From Nipponacmea schrenckii (Eukaryota > Mollusca > Gastropoda > Lottiidae): a DNA stretch of 64,000 nucleotides. Numbering within the stretch: position 1 is the first letter of the stretch; each line of letters opens with the position of its first letter. A model generated the notes under the pieces. That model made no database searches and had not been told where the DNA came from. It worked only from the letters and a program-made list of their open reading frames with translations. Positions 45,806 to 59,338 of this stretch are shown one piece after another. The stretch covers positions 27,877,023 through 27,941,022 of the forward strand of contig CM060200.1 of NCBI GenBank assembly GCA_030562195.1. Reading direction: 5' to 3'. Made by a program: the position numbers and the translations under genes.

Positions 45806-45813
45806 CTTATATA
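45806..45813 (-). promoter_or_regulatory. TATA box of the DUF885 gene
   Basis: TATATAAG on the minus strand, 114 bases before the ATG at 45692. That would put a start of transcription near 45780 and give a 5' leader of about 90 bases. No other core element is evident. Confidence 0.5.
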
Positions 45814-45819
45814 ACAGCA

Positions 45820-48800
45820 GGGTGGGCTGGAATTATGAGTAAAGATGACTTATTCAAGGTAATTTGCTCGACGTAACCAAGCAAACACCTAAATTACCAA
45901 AGCGCTGACCGACATGCTATGCGGCAGTGACATATGCCCGTGTACCTTAAAGAGTCTATGATCAGTGCTTCTCAGCAGTGGTCCAAATGCCTTAGGAGGT
46001 AATTTGAAAGGAAGGAAAATTGTGGAGGGGTGGGGGGTTAGAAGGCTTGGGGGTTTGGGCAATGTCTAAAAGATGGGGAATAATACTACGAACTATAAGC
46101 ATCGAAAGAGATAAACGTGCTGTTGATGATTGGTTTTAGATGCACGGAAATGGATCCTAATTTTCAAAATTTCATGGTAGGTGAACGCTTCCGAGACCCT
46201 CCTCCAGTGGCTGCGAGCCTGTGGAGTTTGCCCTCCGCGGTCACTAAACCGAAAAAGAAAGGGGTGGGGGGGGGGTGTACGACACATTTCGCCAAGGGGA
46301 AAATCTCATAAAGTAGGTTTAAAGCACTACTTTAAATAGAGTTGTTCTTCCGATTCACTTCATAATCGGTAAGAAACTGGAATGTAAATACAAATCGATC
46401 GGGCAACACAAATCAGAATGAGAAATTGGCTTTTCCGTGACCATTACTTTTTAGAGTGAATATGGCGGACTCGCTCCTCCCTCCCAATAAATATATGTCA
46501 TTACGAACAGAGAAAATGTCTTACCTTTACAGATCAAGTTAAAAATCCACCAAATACAGATTCAGTTTCTATTATAATATCAGTTTCTGTGGTGTAATCC
46601 GAAATAGTCTTACTCAATATTTTACATATGGATATCAAAAGAGGGATATGTACTCTCTGTACAAGAGTATGCGTCAAAAGAAGTGTTAAGACAGCGACGT
46701 AGTCGGAGTCACAGCGGAGTGTCTCAGACATTTTTAGGTAAGTTGCCGCCTAGGGGGACACACAATTTTCGAAGGAGCCTATAACAGGCAGTTCCAGTTA
46801 TCTAATGTCTCTAAGCTTGAGAAGCACTGTATGAATAGAGTTTTCACGTGTACAGGGGCCTGCCGTAACAAAAAGTTACGTTTTTTGTTGGTTGTAACAT
46901 TATGGTTAGGTAATGTTAAGAAAGCACAGGCGCAGGTATGTAGGCGTAACTTCTTGTGAGAGTGTATTGTTTGTGAAGTTAGTTTGAAATATTCAAAATA
47001 AAGTTCACAAGATTCTAAATCTGAAATATGTAAGAGGAATACTGATTCCATTAGGAACATTATTAACCATGGTAATTATAATATCATATTTTTTATATTG
47101 ATGGAATTGGGGAATTTTTCCTAAAAAAAAAAAACGACTTAATGAAAGAAGGATACATGTATAAGGTTTGGTAAAATGAGAAAGTTTAGGTTAGCCCTTC
47201 ACACCTACATTACTGACGGTTTCATAATGCATTATAAGAACATTCCAACTTTTTATTGCCAAGAACATGTGTTTTTCGGGGATATCAAGACTGAAAATGA
47301 CTTGTCGGAGTGGCGGAGCATATCGGAGAAATAAAGACACTGGGAAACTGGCTTAAAAGAAACTCTGTTATTCCCATCTTATTTGAAGGCATTTGACCAA
47401 TTCGTGAAGATGACTGATTGAGGCGCATGTCATCGTGACCTGTAATTAACAGGTAATTACGATTATACTCTACATATAAGGTAATTTTAGCACAAGTGAA
47501 GTCCCTTAAACAAACTCATTACATGTATATATACAATGTTGATCATCAAGTAAATATTGAATGACCTTTTGACCTTTCTCGTAAGGAACGATTAGAAATT
47601 GTGAATTCACTATGGGTATGACATTATATAGACCTATGCAAAACAGATTGAGGGTTTTTTTTACCTGTTAATATTTTTGTTTTGCATTTAATTGTTAACA
47701 GGCCGATAATGCATCATTTCAATATTTAAAATTTGTCAAAATTGTCAAAATTTTCACTATCGAATATAATTGAAGCACTCAAAAATATACCGAGCAAGTG
47801 TTCATGTATTACAAAAAACACCGTAAAACGTCTATAGAAGAGTGGTTATTGACCAGTTTTACACTCATGTGACATCTAAGAATTGACTAACACTAATCTT
47901 AATACAGCAAGAAATGGGTTGAATAATTATCTCTTGAACACTTTATAATTTATGATTGAACCTATATACTTTAAAATCATGTATTGATCAATAAATCATA
48001 ACTATGTGTCTATTTTCTAGTGCCAGGAACTCATCAATACCAAATATCGAACTGGTAGATTAAAAGTTTCAACTACTAGTATATTAAACTGTATGGATTA
48101 CTATTCCAACAATAAAGGTTGCTGTACCATGTTACGAAACCTTCGAAGTAAATCTTACAACTTTCTGAAAAATTATAGACTCTGTGGAAGTTGTTAATGG
48201 AAATCAAGCTTGGGGACCTAATATCGCATTAACGTCTGTTTAAGGTGAGTGGGGTCAAGGGAAAAAGTGGATTGACCCCCCCCCCCCCACACACACACAC
48301 CCCGGAATATCTTTCCACTTATTGGATCTGCAATCTTTTACATGTCGGACCATATAGCACGACTTAATAGATGAAAAGGTCCAAAAATATTTAAGCCAGA
48401 CATGATTTACCGCCCGCGATTTCAATTTACCTCCCTTGGTTAGTTACAACCCTGCCCGGAATTGTTGCAGATCCCTCAACTCGAAGGAAGACAGATCAAT
48501 ATATCTATAGTAGATAATATTCAATTTATCAGTAACAACGATAATTTAAACACAAGGTAATCAATATTTAATATTTACAATAGTGATTGAAACAACATCA
48601 ATAAATCACTTCTAACAGGAAACTATACATCCGATTGACATGAACAAAGTAAGTGATTCTTGCTAAATAAACTGACCATATATAAATAAGCAGCCAACAA
48701 TTTGCCTATTAACTGATAAAGATAGTACGGAAGACCATATTATGGTACCTTCGAACTTCGAACATTACGACTTAGTACTTACGATTTAGAAATTAGAACT

Positions 48801-49190
48801 TACGACTTAAGGTTCATGACATGTCAGAGAGGCCAAGGTTAATGCTTTAATAGACAGATTAAGAGAGAGATTAGGAGATGTCACTCGCTGTCATTCATTG
48901 CGTTTTCAGACAGCGGTTTATACAAAAAAAATGCGAGCAGATAACTCTGTTCATGAAATCCGAATATGATTGTAAGTCTAAATTTAGAACCACCAAATAT
49001 ATATTACCCCAAATACCCACATTAAACTAAACCCACTACAATTTATTTTTTGGGCTTGGAAATAAATGGAGAAAACGCCTATAACGAGTGGTTTGATTGG
49101 TCGATAGTATTTAGAATGGGGTTCTAGGACCAATTTCGTCATCAGTATCTACCCTTGGTCGACAAATTGCCTATAAAAATATTACCGTGT
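45820..49190. other. Intergenic between the DUF885 and lectin genes
   Basis: No gene is recognised on either strand. Noted: G-rich stretch 46020-46060, a pair of TGACCT half-sites two bases apart at 47562-47575, a C-run and CA-run at 48276-48300, and short A/T runs. No intact exon blocks were found. Confidence 0.4.
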
Positions 49191-49830
49191 ACCATACGAG
49201 AGCGTGCCTGACCTAGTTACCAGAATCAGTATATGGGAACGCATTTGGTTTAGTTACCAGAATCAGGACACGAGTATAATTTGGAGACATTGTGTGACAA
49301 CTACTTTTCTATACCAGAATAGAATATATCATGACCCTTTACGAAAGAACGACGCGATGGTCTCGAACACCAGTCTCCACATAAACAATTTTAAGAAACT
49401 ATTCACTTTGATTTTGATTTAAAGACATATTTAGGTGACTGGTGACTGGTAGTTGATCCAACTGTGTAAAAGGCATTAAAAAAACTATTTTTCACAGATA
49501 TAAGGTATTTTAGTATCACATGTCACTTCTTCAAATGTTCCAGATTTAGTAAGGACGCCACACATTAAGGGACTGGGTATTCCGGTCTCGTTAGTTGGAT
49601 TATAGTAGAATTGATTTCCTGCTCCAATTAAATCTGAAAGACAACGTGTTTGAAACAGAAACTGTTCATACGAGAATGTGTCTGACCTAGTTACCAGAAT
49701 CAGGACACTAGGAGAAATTTTTAGAGCTGTGACCTTCCCGAACTACTTTTCTATACCGGAAATATCATGACCCTCTGTTGGCGTTGTAATCTTAATGGGC
49801 TCCAATTAGGTTCGGGTCTGTTATTTCTAT
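49190..49830 (+). repeat. Diverged direct repeat flanking the last lectin exon
   Basis: A block with CTGACCTAGTTACCAGAATCA, CTACTTTTCTATACC and ATATCATGACCCT occurs at 49205-49345 and again at 49680-49775, on either side of exon 3 of the lectin gene (49485-49633). It is probably an old dispersed repeat. The 49205 copy contains an extra internal GTTACCAGAATCAG. Confidence 0.6.
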
Positions 49831-50970
49831 GACGTAAGAACGGCGTGATAGTTTTGGATGGTAAAGGGTCAAAATAAAAAAGTGAATTATGTCTTAAGTC
49901 AGATATCGTATTCTGATATATCAATCCGCTTGTAAACTAATTAGCCAGAAACTTACTTGTATTATTATTGAGTATATTGACGACTGTATCCAGTTTACTC
50001 TGGGTTTGTAACGTTACCAACTCTCCCCCCTCCTGCTGACAGGTTTGTATTGACTCGGTATTGTTCTGAGGTCTGAAATAATGAAATCTCAGAGCTGTTT
50101 GGTGAACTTCGTGCCATCTATATCCTTGGTTCAGAATCTCTTTTGTATCAGTCCGTACTGAAACAGATAGGACAAAATTAGAAATTACTATAATTCTTCT
50201 TTTATGTTAAAGTCATTGCCATGATATAACCAAATTTTGTCTATGTTGACTCTTCAAAAAAGGTGATGATTATTCAGGAATTTTTTTAAGGTATTTCGAA
50301 TATAGCAAACGGCTCGGAAAACTCAAGGTATTTTTTAACATAAGCTTAAGTAACTACATACATACAGATTATTATCCAACCACCAAGATAGTCTGGTGAA
50401 CTTTTCAGTAAAGACTACATACATATCGTTTATACTGCTTGTCAAAGAACCATCAGCAAGTCTACCAACAACTGGGGTAATTTTCTATCCGAACCCTGGG
50501 CGAGTTAGTATAATGCAATGAATGGAGTTTTACGCATTACTCTTCTGAATCTTATGGGTTAATAGAGATGGGTAGCGCTATGCAGGGCTCAATGAGAAAA
50601 ATTAGAGGTACATTGAATTACATTTCTAAAATATATTGGTTAAAAATCGGCTCTTACCTTCAAAGACATTGAAATGATAAAAATGAAACATGGGGGTACT
50701 AATAGATATTTCCGCGTCCGTAGCAGGTTCTGGCATCAACATACAGAATGAAATAAGTTTACTGTAAGACATACAAGCACATGTTTCATCTTTCACGCAA
50801 ATCATAGCACAGTCAATTTCGTCTTGAATGCTTGTTATCGGATTCACTGGAGGCATCAGTCCTTCCATGGGCGGATACCGGATCGCTGTAAACTTCCGAT
50901 CTAAAGATTGAATTGTAGTTAAACACAATGACTGCAGAAACACTATCTGGAAATACTGAAGACGTGACAT
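49485..50970 (-). CDS. Secreted PAN-like / C-type lectin-like protein, three exons, 220 aa
   Basis: Exons 50970-50658, 50157-49957 and 49633-49485 join in phase (both introns GT-AG, phase 1) and total 663 nt, ending in TAG. Residues 1-22 are a hydrophobic signal peptide. Residues 50-80 are Cys-rich (C54, C58, C64, C66, C76) and PAN/apple-like. From about 114 there is a C-type lectin fold: Y117-RWHEVH, C144-QQEGGELVTL, C196-GVL, C210, and the end IPYICEK (C218). The expected C144-C218 and C196-C210 pairs are present. The core is short, and neither the WIGL block nor an EPN/QPD sugar-binding triplet is visible, so calcium-dependent sugar binding is doubtful. It is probably an extracellular recognition protein. 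Lectin families of this sort are large in molluscs. Confidence 0.85.
50505..50610 (-). mobile_element. SINE fragment (tail side)
   Basis: GAATGGAGTTTTACGCATTA and CTTATGGGTTAATAGAGATG match the 3' part of the SINE at 61510. It lies in intron 1 of the lectin gene. Confidence 0.6.
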
Positions 50971-53520
50971 AGTGTTTTGTTTTGTTTTTATTCTGTACTC
51001 CTTGTTGTTAGTGATGATTCAAGTTGACCCACAGTTATTTAAAAACGAAATAAGCTCGTACTATAGCCTAGTAATAATTTCCTCAATGAACATGTTTAGA
51101 ACATTGGTCTCTATATGTTATTATTTACCAAAACGATCGTCTTTGGTACCAACAATTATGAAGTAGTTATGTTCTCATGTTGAAATGAAAATGTTCAAAA
51201 GTGTTTGCTCCAAGTGTTCATCAACAATAACCAATGCCTGATACAAATACTGAACTATCTTCCAGATTATAAAATAAAATTATTGTAATCCAGATCAAAA
51301 TACTAGTAAAAGAATTTCCTGTGGAAGCTAAAAAAAAATTATATAGAATTTGACAATTAAGAACTCAAAACAAGATTTAAAATATAACTTATATGATGAG
51401 TGTCGCCTAAAAAATTTTGACTTTTCTAAATATTTTACCACCCAGCCCTTGAAGTGAAAACAGAATTTATAGCATTTTTCTAACCAATTCAATTGTTCTC
51501 CAGCCTCTCATTTAACGACTATCATGACATGCACTCCGGGCATGAAATATTTTTAAAAATTTAAAAATAAAACATGAATTGAAGTGTGAGTACCAAGTTT
51601 TTTTTATTGATTTTCAAAATCGATAAATTCGATAAAATTCGTTTTAATCAGTTTAAAGATCCGAAATAAGTGAATCTTGCTCGTCATTTCGATTATTTGA
51701 ACGCTTTCGAAAGACTCTAGGCTAGAAATTAAATAATTCCTAATAGTTTGCTACTTTACCTGTTTTTCCTTAAGTTTACTTATGCAATCCGAAAACACTG
51801 AAAATATAATAGAACTAAAACACTTTCAAAAGTGAGCTGTCAAGTCATTTCGTAAGAGAATTCGTTGATGACATGTTTTGCTTACTGCTTACTTGCATTA
51901 TAAAAACGCACTTAATATATAAAAGCGGAAGTAACCTTTAACTTCTAACGCACTCCCGCCAAAATGTTATCGAACCAAAATACTTTCAAAAGTGAGGTGC
52001 CAGGTCAATTCGTAACAACAATGTCCCAGAATTCTAAGCATTCGATTGGTTAGATATTTCAATGGTTAGAAATTGTGGTGACATAAAATTGCCTCAGATC
52101 AAAACACAGAAAAAGTTTTGCAGCCCAGAGAAAGAGCAAGAAAAATTAAGCTTAACGTAAGTTGATTCTACAGTTTTCGACATACCAGACAGTTCGAAAA
52201 CCTAATCTAAGAAGATTTCAGTGTTTCATTCTTCAAATTTGACAATCACTTAAATTTGATTGTAAAATTAGTTTTGTTATCTTATCAGAATACTGTATTT
52301 CTTAAAATCTGGATTTTACTTAAAATTAAGTTTTCGAGAATAGAATATTATACTACATGTACCTTTAAAATATTCCTCCAGTTTTAATTAAATCCATTTT
52401 TTTTACATTACTGATGTACACCGAATGAACGAACATCATTTACATTTCACAAACAAACTTCTTACACATTGAAAATTAATCATAGTTTCTCTATCCAATT
52501 AAACTTTTAAACAAAAATAAATCCAGTCGCTCTATAATTCCTCTACATACTTACAAAACAACCCCACCTATCTGAACTTACGACGTACCGAATCTTTTTA
52601 ATTAATCAAAAAATACCAGACAAAAGTTTTAAGTAAAAATTATCTATTTATCATGAAACGTTGTGGTTGTTCGAAACCATATCGATTAGCATGAAAACTC
52701 CATTCCTTCAATCAATAATCATAGATCGATACTTTTTTTTAAAGAATTTTGATTAATGGCTATTGATTGAATATTGATATAAAAATGTTATCATTCGAGA
52801 ACCTCATGTTTATGTTGATGTTTCTAATCGAATGGGCACTTGTCAACTCCATGTGCTCTTATGAAACATATTGTCTCAACTATACGAAACTATTACTTAT
52901 TTCTTCTGCGTCTCATTTCGTCTTAGTTGCCAAAGTATTATATTTATGACGTAACGTGATTTTCAAACCATCTATCAAAAACGCTTATACATTGTTGTTT
53001 TATTTTTTTGTTTTTTCCTGATGATAATACGCGAAAAATAAATGAATATTGAAATTTCCCACTCGTATCCAATATATGGTGTGGATTGTTTAAAATCTAA
53101 GGCATCCTTCATAGCACGTGTCTTCACATCGTTTATTTTACCATTGGTCAATTAAAAAACGATTTGGCACTTATAAGGCCTATAAGAATGAAGGTTCGAA
53201 GATCTTCCCACGGGTTCGTGATTTCAGATTTTATTTACGAGATGCTATTAGTAAAAAGTCGGATTATTCAAAAAACCGAATATTGAATAATCAATACGTA
53301 GGGTAATTAGTAAAAGAACTACAATATGATACACGATTATTCAATTAAAATCAGGCTACTTCCTTTCCTGTAACAGGACCTGTCAATCATCTATGAACAT
53401 GTAAAATTAATCTTCGATTGTTTTATCGACCTCACTGCTCCGAGTCAACGATACAGGTCGGAGGAGATGATATATAAAAAGTTGTTTGTATCTGTCGTTG
53501 CAACAGACTTCCTACATATT
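50971..53520. other. Upstream region of the lectin gene; no gene recognised
   Basis: AT-rich, no family-like reading on either strand. A TTTAAATAA stretch on the minus strand near 51035 might serve as a weak TATA element for the lectin gene. Two similar blocks (about 51815-51850 and 51970-52015: CTTTCAAAAGTGAG...CGTAA) point to a small duplicated repeat. Confidence 0.35.
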
Positions 53521-53524
53521 ACAT

Positions 53525-53905
53525 ATACCAATAGACTTTGCACAGTCGGTTAGAGCGTTGGTATTTCCATGAAGTCATTTGCTTGGTTACGTAGAGCAAA
53601 GGGTGGATGTTGGTTACAATCTTGACAAGCGTGTGAAGGTCTGACCTTGAATAAGTCCTCTTCACTCATAATTCCAGCCATGTTCCTACAGCAACGTTTG
53701 GATATATAGGCCTACATGAACCCAAACGTTGCTTAAGGAACCTGAATTCCAGTTGACGCAGCTGTAATTGGGTACGGATGATCAATACCAAGGACTGGTA
53801 GGTCAATCTGGTAAAATGAAAAGTTGTTATCCTATCCTAAACGGCCCTGTAGTCTTCCCTCGGAAAATCCCCTTTGACAAGCATCTCGGGATGTAAAATA
53901 AAGAT
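53525..53905 (+). mobile_element. Second tRNA-derived SINE family
   Basis: It starts GCACAGTCGGTTAGAGCGTTGG (box A-like), has a box B-like GGTTACAATCTTGAC about 75 bases on, a body with an inverted CAACGTTTGGATATATAGGC / CAAACGTTGC pair, and ends AAATAAAGATTTTATTATTATT, a typical short-repeat SINE tail. It is unrelated to the GGAGCCGCGG family. Confidence 0.65.
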
Positions 53906-54540
53906 TTTATTATTATTAAACAGATATATCAATATATTCCATATTCCTCTAATCTGTTTAAATATATATTGTTTTTACAAAGTTGGAAAATTCAATTTAC
54001 AAGTTTGTTCAATATCTACCCATCATTTCCGAAATATGACGTCATATCCGCAATATAATGATATATCCATCGACGATGTACCAAATACCAAGATATTGTT
54101 TCTTTCCACGATATAAAACTTCAGTGGCGGCTGCCGAAAAAACTATGGATTTCAGCGGGACTGAATACTTCGAAGGGCAAAATTGGCCGGATGTGCAATG
54201 GAATTCGCCATATTGAAAAATAAAATAGTTCCGCTTGACCCCATTCAAATTAGGCAAAGTTTAGTTTACGTTCATAAAATACCATCAAAATATATTCATG
54301 CAGTTTGTGCTTCTTTATTTATTAATTGATTGGGCCTACTACATAATTTATATTTTACAGTCATAAAAAACAACCAATAATTATTTATAATATATTGTTA
54401 TTTGAATAAAGTAATTCTTAAATGAGAACTATTTCGTCTTGCAAATTTTCCAAATTACACAATGCTTTGACCTCTTTGAATCACTACCTTATTCTAACCA
54501 ATCAAAATCAATCTTCATGTGTTTTTTTCTGTTTAGAAAG
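53906..54540. other. Intergenic, nothing recognised
   Basis: AT-rich non-coding sequence between a SINE and a LINE. Nothing seen. Confidence 0.4.
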
Positions 54541-56520
54541 ATATAAATCACCAGATTGACGAAGAGAACAGACGAGCTGAAGAACGCACTGCGTACGAAG
54601 AAGGACAGCGCCTCTGGTGAAGACAGCATCAAGTACAGCATGTTAATGGAGTTACCAATGGAAGCATCTATAGTTCTACTAGAATTATTCAACAAGTCTT
54701 GGTATAATTGTACAATTCCTGGAAGTTGGAAAACAGCAATGTTCATCCCTCTACCAAATCCGCAAAAGGAAAGACATCAATGCAGTTCATACAGGCCTTA
54801 TCTTTTTCAGCATCATGATAAACGATCTTGCTAGGGACTATGTGCATAGTAAGGACCAATCGGTTAGCACGGCCTTATTATGCAGATGATAGTTCTATAT
54901 GGACAGGTCACAATAACCTCAACACCGTGAAAACTTGCATGCAAACTGCTCTGAACCAAGTTGCCAAATGGGCAAACGACTGGGGCTTCATTATTTCGGA
55001 AGCTAAAACCGTCGGGATGCTCTGTAGCAGGCGAACGGACCACAACGGTATTGACCTAAGATTGAATGGTGTGAAAATTAGGCAGGAAAAAACAGTAAAG
55101 TTCTTTGGCATGTACTTTAGCCATAAGCTCAGTTGGAGTAAAGACATCGACTATATTCGTAGTCGATCGACAAAAATCTTAAATGTTATGCGTTGTGTTT
55201 CAGGTACCACATGGGGAGCAAACAGGTACAGCCTGTAATACCACTCTGAAGAAATTAGACACTCTACAGATGAAAGCCATACGTATTGCCACCAAGGCAG
55301 TTATCGGTACAAAGAATGAAGCAATACTTCAGGAGGCGGGAGAGAAACCCCCTTCTCTTCGGAGGGAGGAATTCTATCTCCAATTTTGGGGAAAACTTCA
55401 GTATTTGTCTGTTAGCTGTCCAACGTATTCAAGCATCAAAAGATTCACTCGTGTCGGAAAGAACCAGATTAATCGGGGTATCTCGTATGGACAAGCAACT
55501 ACTGATATCTTGAGAGAGCACCAGCTCGATCAAGTTACCATCAGCCAACGACACCTATCAGATACTCTTTTTTGGAAGGTTACCAACCCAATAGTCAACA
55601 CCGAGCTGATCCAGTCCACCAACAAGCACGTGAACCCAGTGGCAGCAAGATATCACGCTCTTGACCTCATCGACTCCAAGTTCGCCGACCATTTGAAGAT
55701 CTACACCGATGGCCCCAAAAGTAGCACAGCTACAGGTAACGGTTTGTGCATACCGGCAAAAGGCACCAGAGTTGGTAAAAGGATACCTCCTCACTGCTCA
55801 GTGTTCACTACAGAACTACTTGCCATTAGGGACGCCATAGCATGGCTATCCCTTAACTACAAAGAACCGGCCGTAATCTTATCGGCTCACTAAGTGGCCT
55901 TCAATCTATTTCTAACAAATTTTCTAATCGCAGGTCAGAAGTTCTAACTGATATCCGAAGTATGATCCACAACTACCAAACCAACAACAACTACAAGATC
56001 GCACTATCATGGATCCCGTCGCACGTCTTCATCCCTGGAAACGAACAAGCTGACCGTATTGCCAAGGACAGCTTGAGTCTTGAGGATACTGAGGCTATAG
56101 AATTCTCATATGAAGAATTTCGTAGCCTCGTGTCGTCCAAGATCAAACAGAAATTGGCCGACATGCTAAGGAACCTCAACACCGATAGATACCAGATTGA
56201 TCCGAAGATACCAAACCAAACCAAAATCAATTATCCATATGTAGCCATCTGCAAGCTGGTAACCAGACTACGCACCAACCACGTCATACGAGACCATCAG
56301 TTCAGTGCCATTAAATGCCGATGCGGACAAGTCGCCACCGGGAAGCATCTTCTCATGCACCGAATTAAAACCATCTCGTAAGACATTGACGGACTACCTA
56401 GAAACCAATTGGATACCAATCACCATACAGAATGTTTTGGCTCCACCCACGGACCACTGGTACAAAATAATGGAACTCATCTACCAATTTATTACCACAT
56501 CTGTTTTTAACAGATAACCA
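54540..56520 (+). mobile_element. Decayed I-like LINE with RNase H, internal deletion
   Basis: The RT fingers region reads RTKKDSASGEDSIKYSM and SWKTAMFIPLPNP to CSSYRP at about 54800. The reading then jumps to NDLARDYV and ADDSSIWTGHNNLNTV (54820-54925), missing the palm blocks with the first catalytic Asp and the PQG block. The thumb follows (VKFFGMYFSHKLSWSKDIDY), then RNase H (KIYTDGPKSS near 55698, TTELLAIRDAIAWL, IALSWIPSHVFIPGNEQADR near 55998). Frameshifts occur near 54825, 55215 and 55890. It is dead. An ordinary LINE polyprotein has endonuclease before this; the 5' part is absent. Confidence 0.85.
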
Positions 56521-57650
56521 AAGTTTCTTTTTATTTTTATACAATCAATTTTCAAAACAAGTTTCATAGCATGGTTTTTTTTTTCTTTTTTTTTGTGAAA
56601 GCTTTCTTTCCCCCTTTCTCACGTCTCCTTTTCCTCTTTCTTTAAGGTCTTCAACTCTTCCAAACAGAGACAGATAATCTAAACAAACCCAACCAAACCA
56701 AACCACAACAACCACCATGATCATAACGAGTTTTTGAAGAATGTAGAAGACTGAGTCACTCACGCCACACCATCCAGGGCCGAGTTTCATCGCTATGACA
56801 TTCGTTCCGACCAGATCGTACGATTTCTCAAACTACCACCGAACCAACAGTTTCCTAAATCATCCAAATAATTCTAAATCCACTACCAACGACCACCAAA
56901 GTGCAACTACCTAGTTTGCGATATCAGCAATTGCTGGAAACGAACGTTAACTCATCAATTACCACCACCACGAAGAGAACAAAATTTCTGGTAGTGTGAT
57001 TATTAGTTAACATTAGGTAAACTCTCGTATGAAATAGTCGCTTCTTATGATGCTAAAAAAAATTCAAAAAAATATCCCAAGCCATTATGATTCATTCAGC
57101 AGAAAGAAGAGCCAAAAAACGATAGATGCTACCACGATTAAGGTCAGAGAACAGATGAAAAACACGAAATCCAAGGCTACAGACGCATCTATCCAGTCGA
57201 TCAAATCGTTGCTTTTAGTACACGTTTCTTTTTTCTCTTCCGACAAACACATTTCGTCAGGTGCTACGGCCGTGGCTGCGACCTTCTTTGAACACTTCGT
57301 TCTTCAATGAGTTTAAGAAAGACGACGTATGGAGTTGGCATAGGTACTGCTTTATCTTTGTGATAAAATTTGAGAACAATAGCGGTCAGCAAGACCGACG
57401 AGGAGCTCATTGCCACCAATACAATCAGATATACAGTATTCGGCCATTGACTTCTGCAGAACTGTTATATGGAAAAATCCTTTGACATTCCTTTGTGGCA
57501 ATTCACAGCCTTTAAGGAACATCTTTACTGAAGTAATTTAAGGTGATAGAGAGACCGAGAATACTTGGCTTTTGGTTTAACAATGGACAGAAATCTAAAA
57601 AAAGAAGCATTTCATTAAAATAATGTTGATTGTTTTTAATTCAGTTTTAT
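56521..57650. other. Intergenic; possible LINE-derived tail, otherwise unrecognised
   Basis: T-rich tract 56570-56600, then a C/A-rich stretch with many ACCA and CCAAACC repeats (56680-57000). Short open frames at 57047-57485 show no family signal. This may be old LINE 5' or 3' UTR. Confidence 0.35.
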
Positions 57651-57663
57651 GCTTTGGGTTCAT

Positions 57664-58776
57664 TTAAAGATGAGTCTTCATATGAATTGCTAAATTAGTT
57701 TTCTTGGTAAATGATTCATGACAAACATTACATGAATAAGGTTTCAGCCCAGTGTGGGACTGTATGTGTTGAGTCAAATGGCTTTTAGATAAAAATGATT
57801 TATCACAAAAATCACATTTGTAGGGTTTCTCTCCAGTATGGGTCCTCGTGTGATATGTGAAATGACTTTTTTGATAAAAAGTTTTGTTACAAATCTCACA
57901 TTTAAGAAGTTTTTCTCCAGTATGAGTTCTGATATGTCTTTTCACTTTTTATAGTAAATGATTTACTACAGAGATCACAATGATAAGATCTGTATCCAGA
58001 GTGTGTCTGGAAATGAATTGTTACCTCATATTTTCTATTAAATGACTTATCACAAACACCACATTTAAAAGGCTTTTCCCAGTAAGTTTCCTTGTATGTA
58101 TAGTTAACCCAGTCTTAGAAGTATATGATTTACCACAAGTATCACATTCTCTCCAAAATGTGTTCTAACATGACTTGAATAAGTACTTCTTTTAGCAAAT
58201 GTTTTACTGCCGAGAACACACATATAGGGTTTTTTCCCCAGTATGTGACCTTTTGTGTCTAGTCAAATCACCATTGGTTTTAAATGATTTATTGCAAACA
58301 TCAAATTTATAAGGTTTGTCTCCAGAATGTGTTCTGGAATGACGACTGAGATGGCCTTTGTGTGGAAAGGACTTACTACAGACGTCACATTTAAGGATTG
58401 TCTCCAGAGTGCATCCATTGATGTGCTGTCAGATCACAATTTCTGCTAAATGCTTTACCACAAAAATCACATGTGTATGGTCTCTCTCCAGTATGTATTC
58501 TAATATGTCTTTGTAATTCAGAACAGGGTTTGATTTACTACAGAAGTCACATTTAAAAGGTTTCCCACTATGTACCCACATATGTGTAGTCAATACACCA
58601 CTTGTAATAAATGATTTACCACAAATGTCACATTCTAAAGGTTTTTCTCCAATATATCTTATTTGATGTTTAGGAACATGTCTCATCAATTTACTATAAG
58701 GAAAGATTTTCCCACAAACCCCACAAGGGGCATTTTGAGATCTCTTCCACCTTTGTGGATTGCCTCCCTTATACAT
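57664..58776 (-). pseudogene. C2H2 zinc-finger paralogue, decayed
   Basis: The first part (58776 down) has the same start as the intact neighbour: CGVCGKIFPYSKLMRHVPKH and a complete finger CDICGKSFITSGVLTTHMWVH (given in pieces: C-x2-C, H-x3-H). Then frames change repeatedly, though finger and linker pieces (HTGEK-like) can be read in all three frames to 57664. The final frame, 57945-57664, holds three good fingers. At least five frame changes are needed, so it cannot make the full protein; a short product is not excluded. It arose by tandem duplication with the gene at 59602. Confidence 0.8.
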
Positions 58777-59079
58777 AAAGAATAGGAGAAAACCATAGAG
58801 TTATATAGAACAACCCCAAATTGCATCACTGTGCACACTGAACATCATTAGATGACCTCTTTTCTAAAACTAGTTAATGTAAGTACATGTAATACCGCTC
58901 TGGTCGTTTATACACAAGGCATGAATATAATAATTTACTTGGCAGACTATAACCTAAAGTCGGTAAATTTTTGCTTCAATTTAGTTGCTGATAATGACCA
59001 GTGTTCTAAACTACTGTTATTCCTATCAAGAAATGCACGCAAGCAACTATGTTGAATGTCAATATATTGTTTGCAAATG

Positions 59080-59338
59080 TTCGTGTGCCATCAGTTTCCC
59101 CATAATATGAAAACCAAATTTTTATGTCCTTCTCCTTTACCTCATGGGCTTCACCCTGAAAGGTGCAATGAGGGAAATTTTTGTCAGGATTGTGACATAA
59201 GCCCACTCTTTTTGAAATTTCCAAATGTCGATGGACATGTAACGTAGGGCCTATAGCAAACAGGGACGCTGTTTATTCCGGATTTGGACCCTCAGGTTAG
59301 TGAGCAAGCATCTAACTCACTTGAATACTGGGGCTCCC
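59080..59338 (-). mobile_element. SINE, minus strand, diverged
   Basis: It contains CACCCTGAAAGGTGCAATGAGGGAAATTT (59152-59180), the TAGCAAACAGGGACG block and a GGTTAGTGAGCAAGCATCTAAC head, matching the GGAGCCGCGG SINE family. It sits between the two zinc-finger genes. Confidence 0.7.

Noticed and set aside
46779..47060. Minus-strand open frame of 93 codons
   Set aside because: No signal peptide, no family-like blocks, no flanking splice pattern that leads to other exons.
53525..53600. Possible functional tRNA gene
   Set aside because: Box A- and B-like motifs are present but the arms do not pair into a cloverleaf and a SINE body and tail follow.
57047..57485. Two open frames of 74-87 codons
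   Set aside because: Lys/Ser-rich composition without domain signal; lies in probable old LINE UTR.
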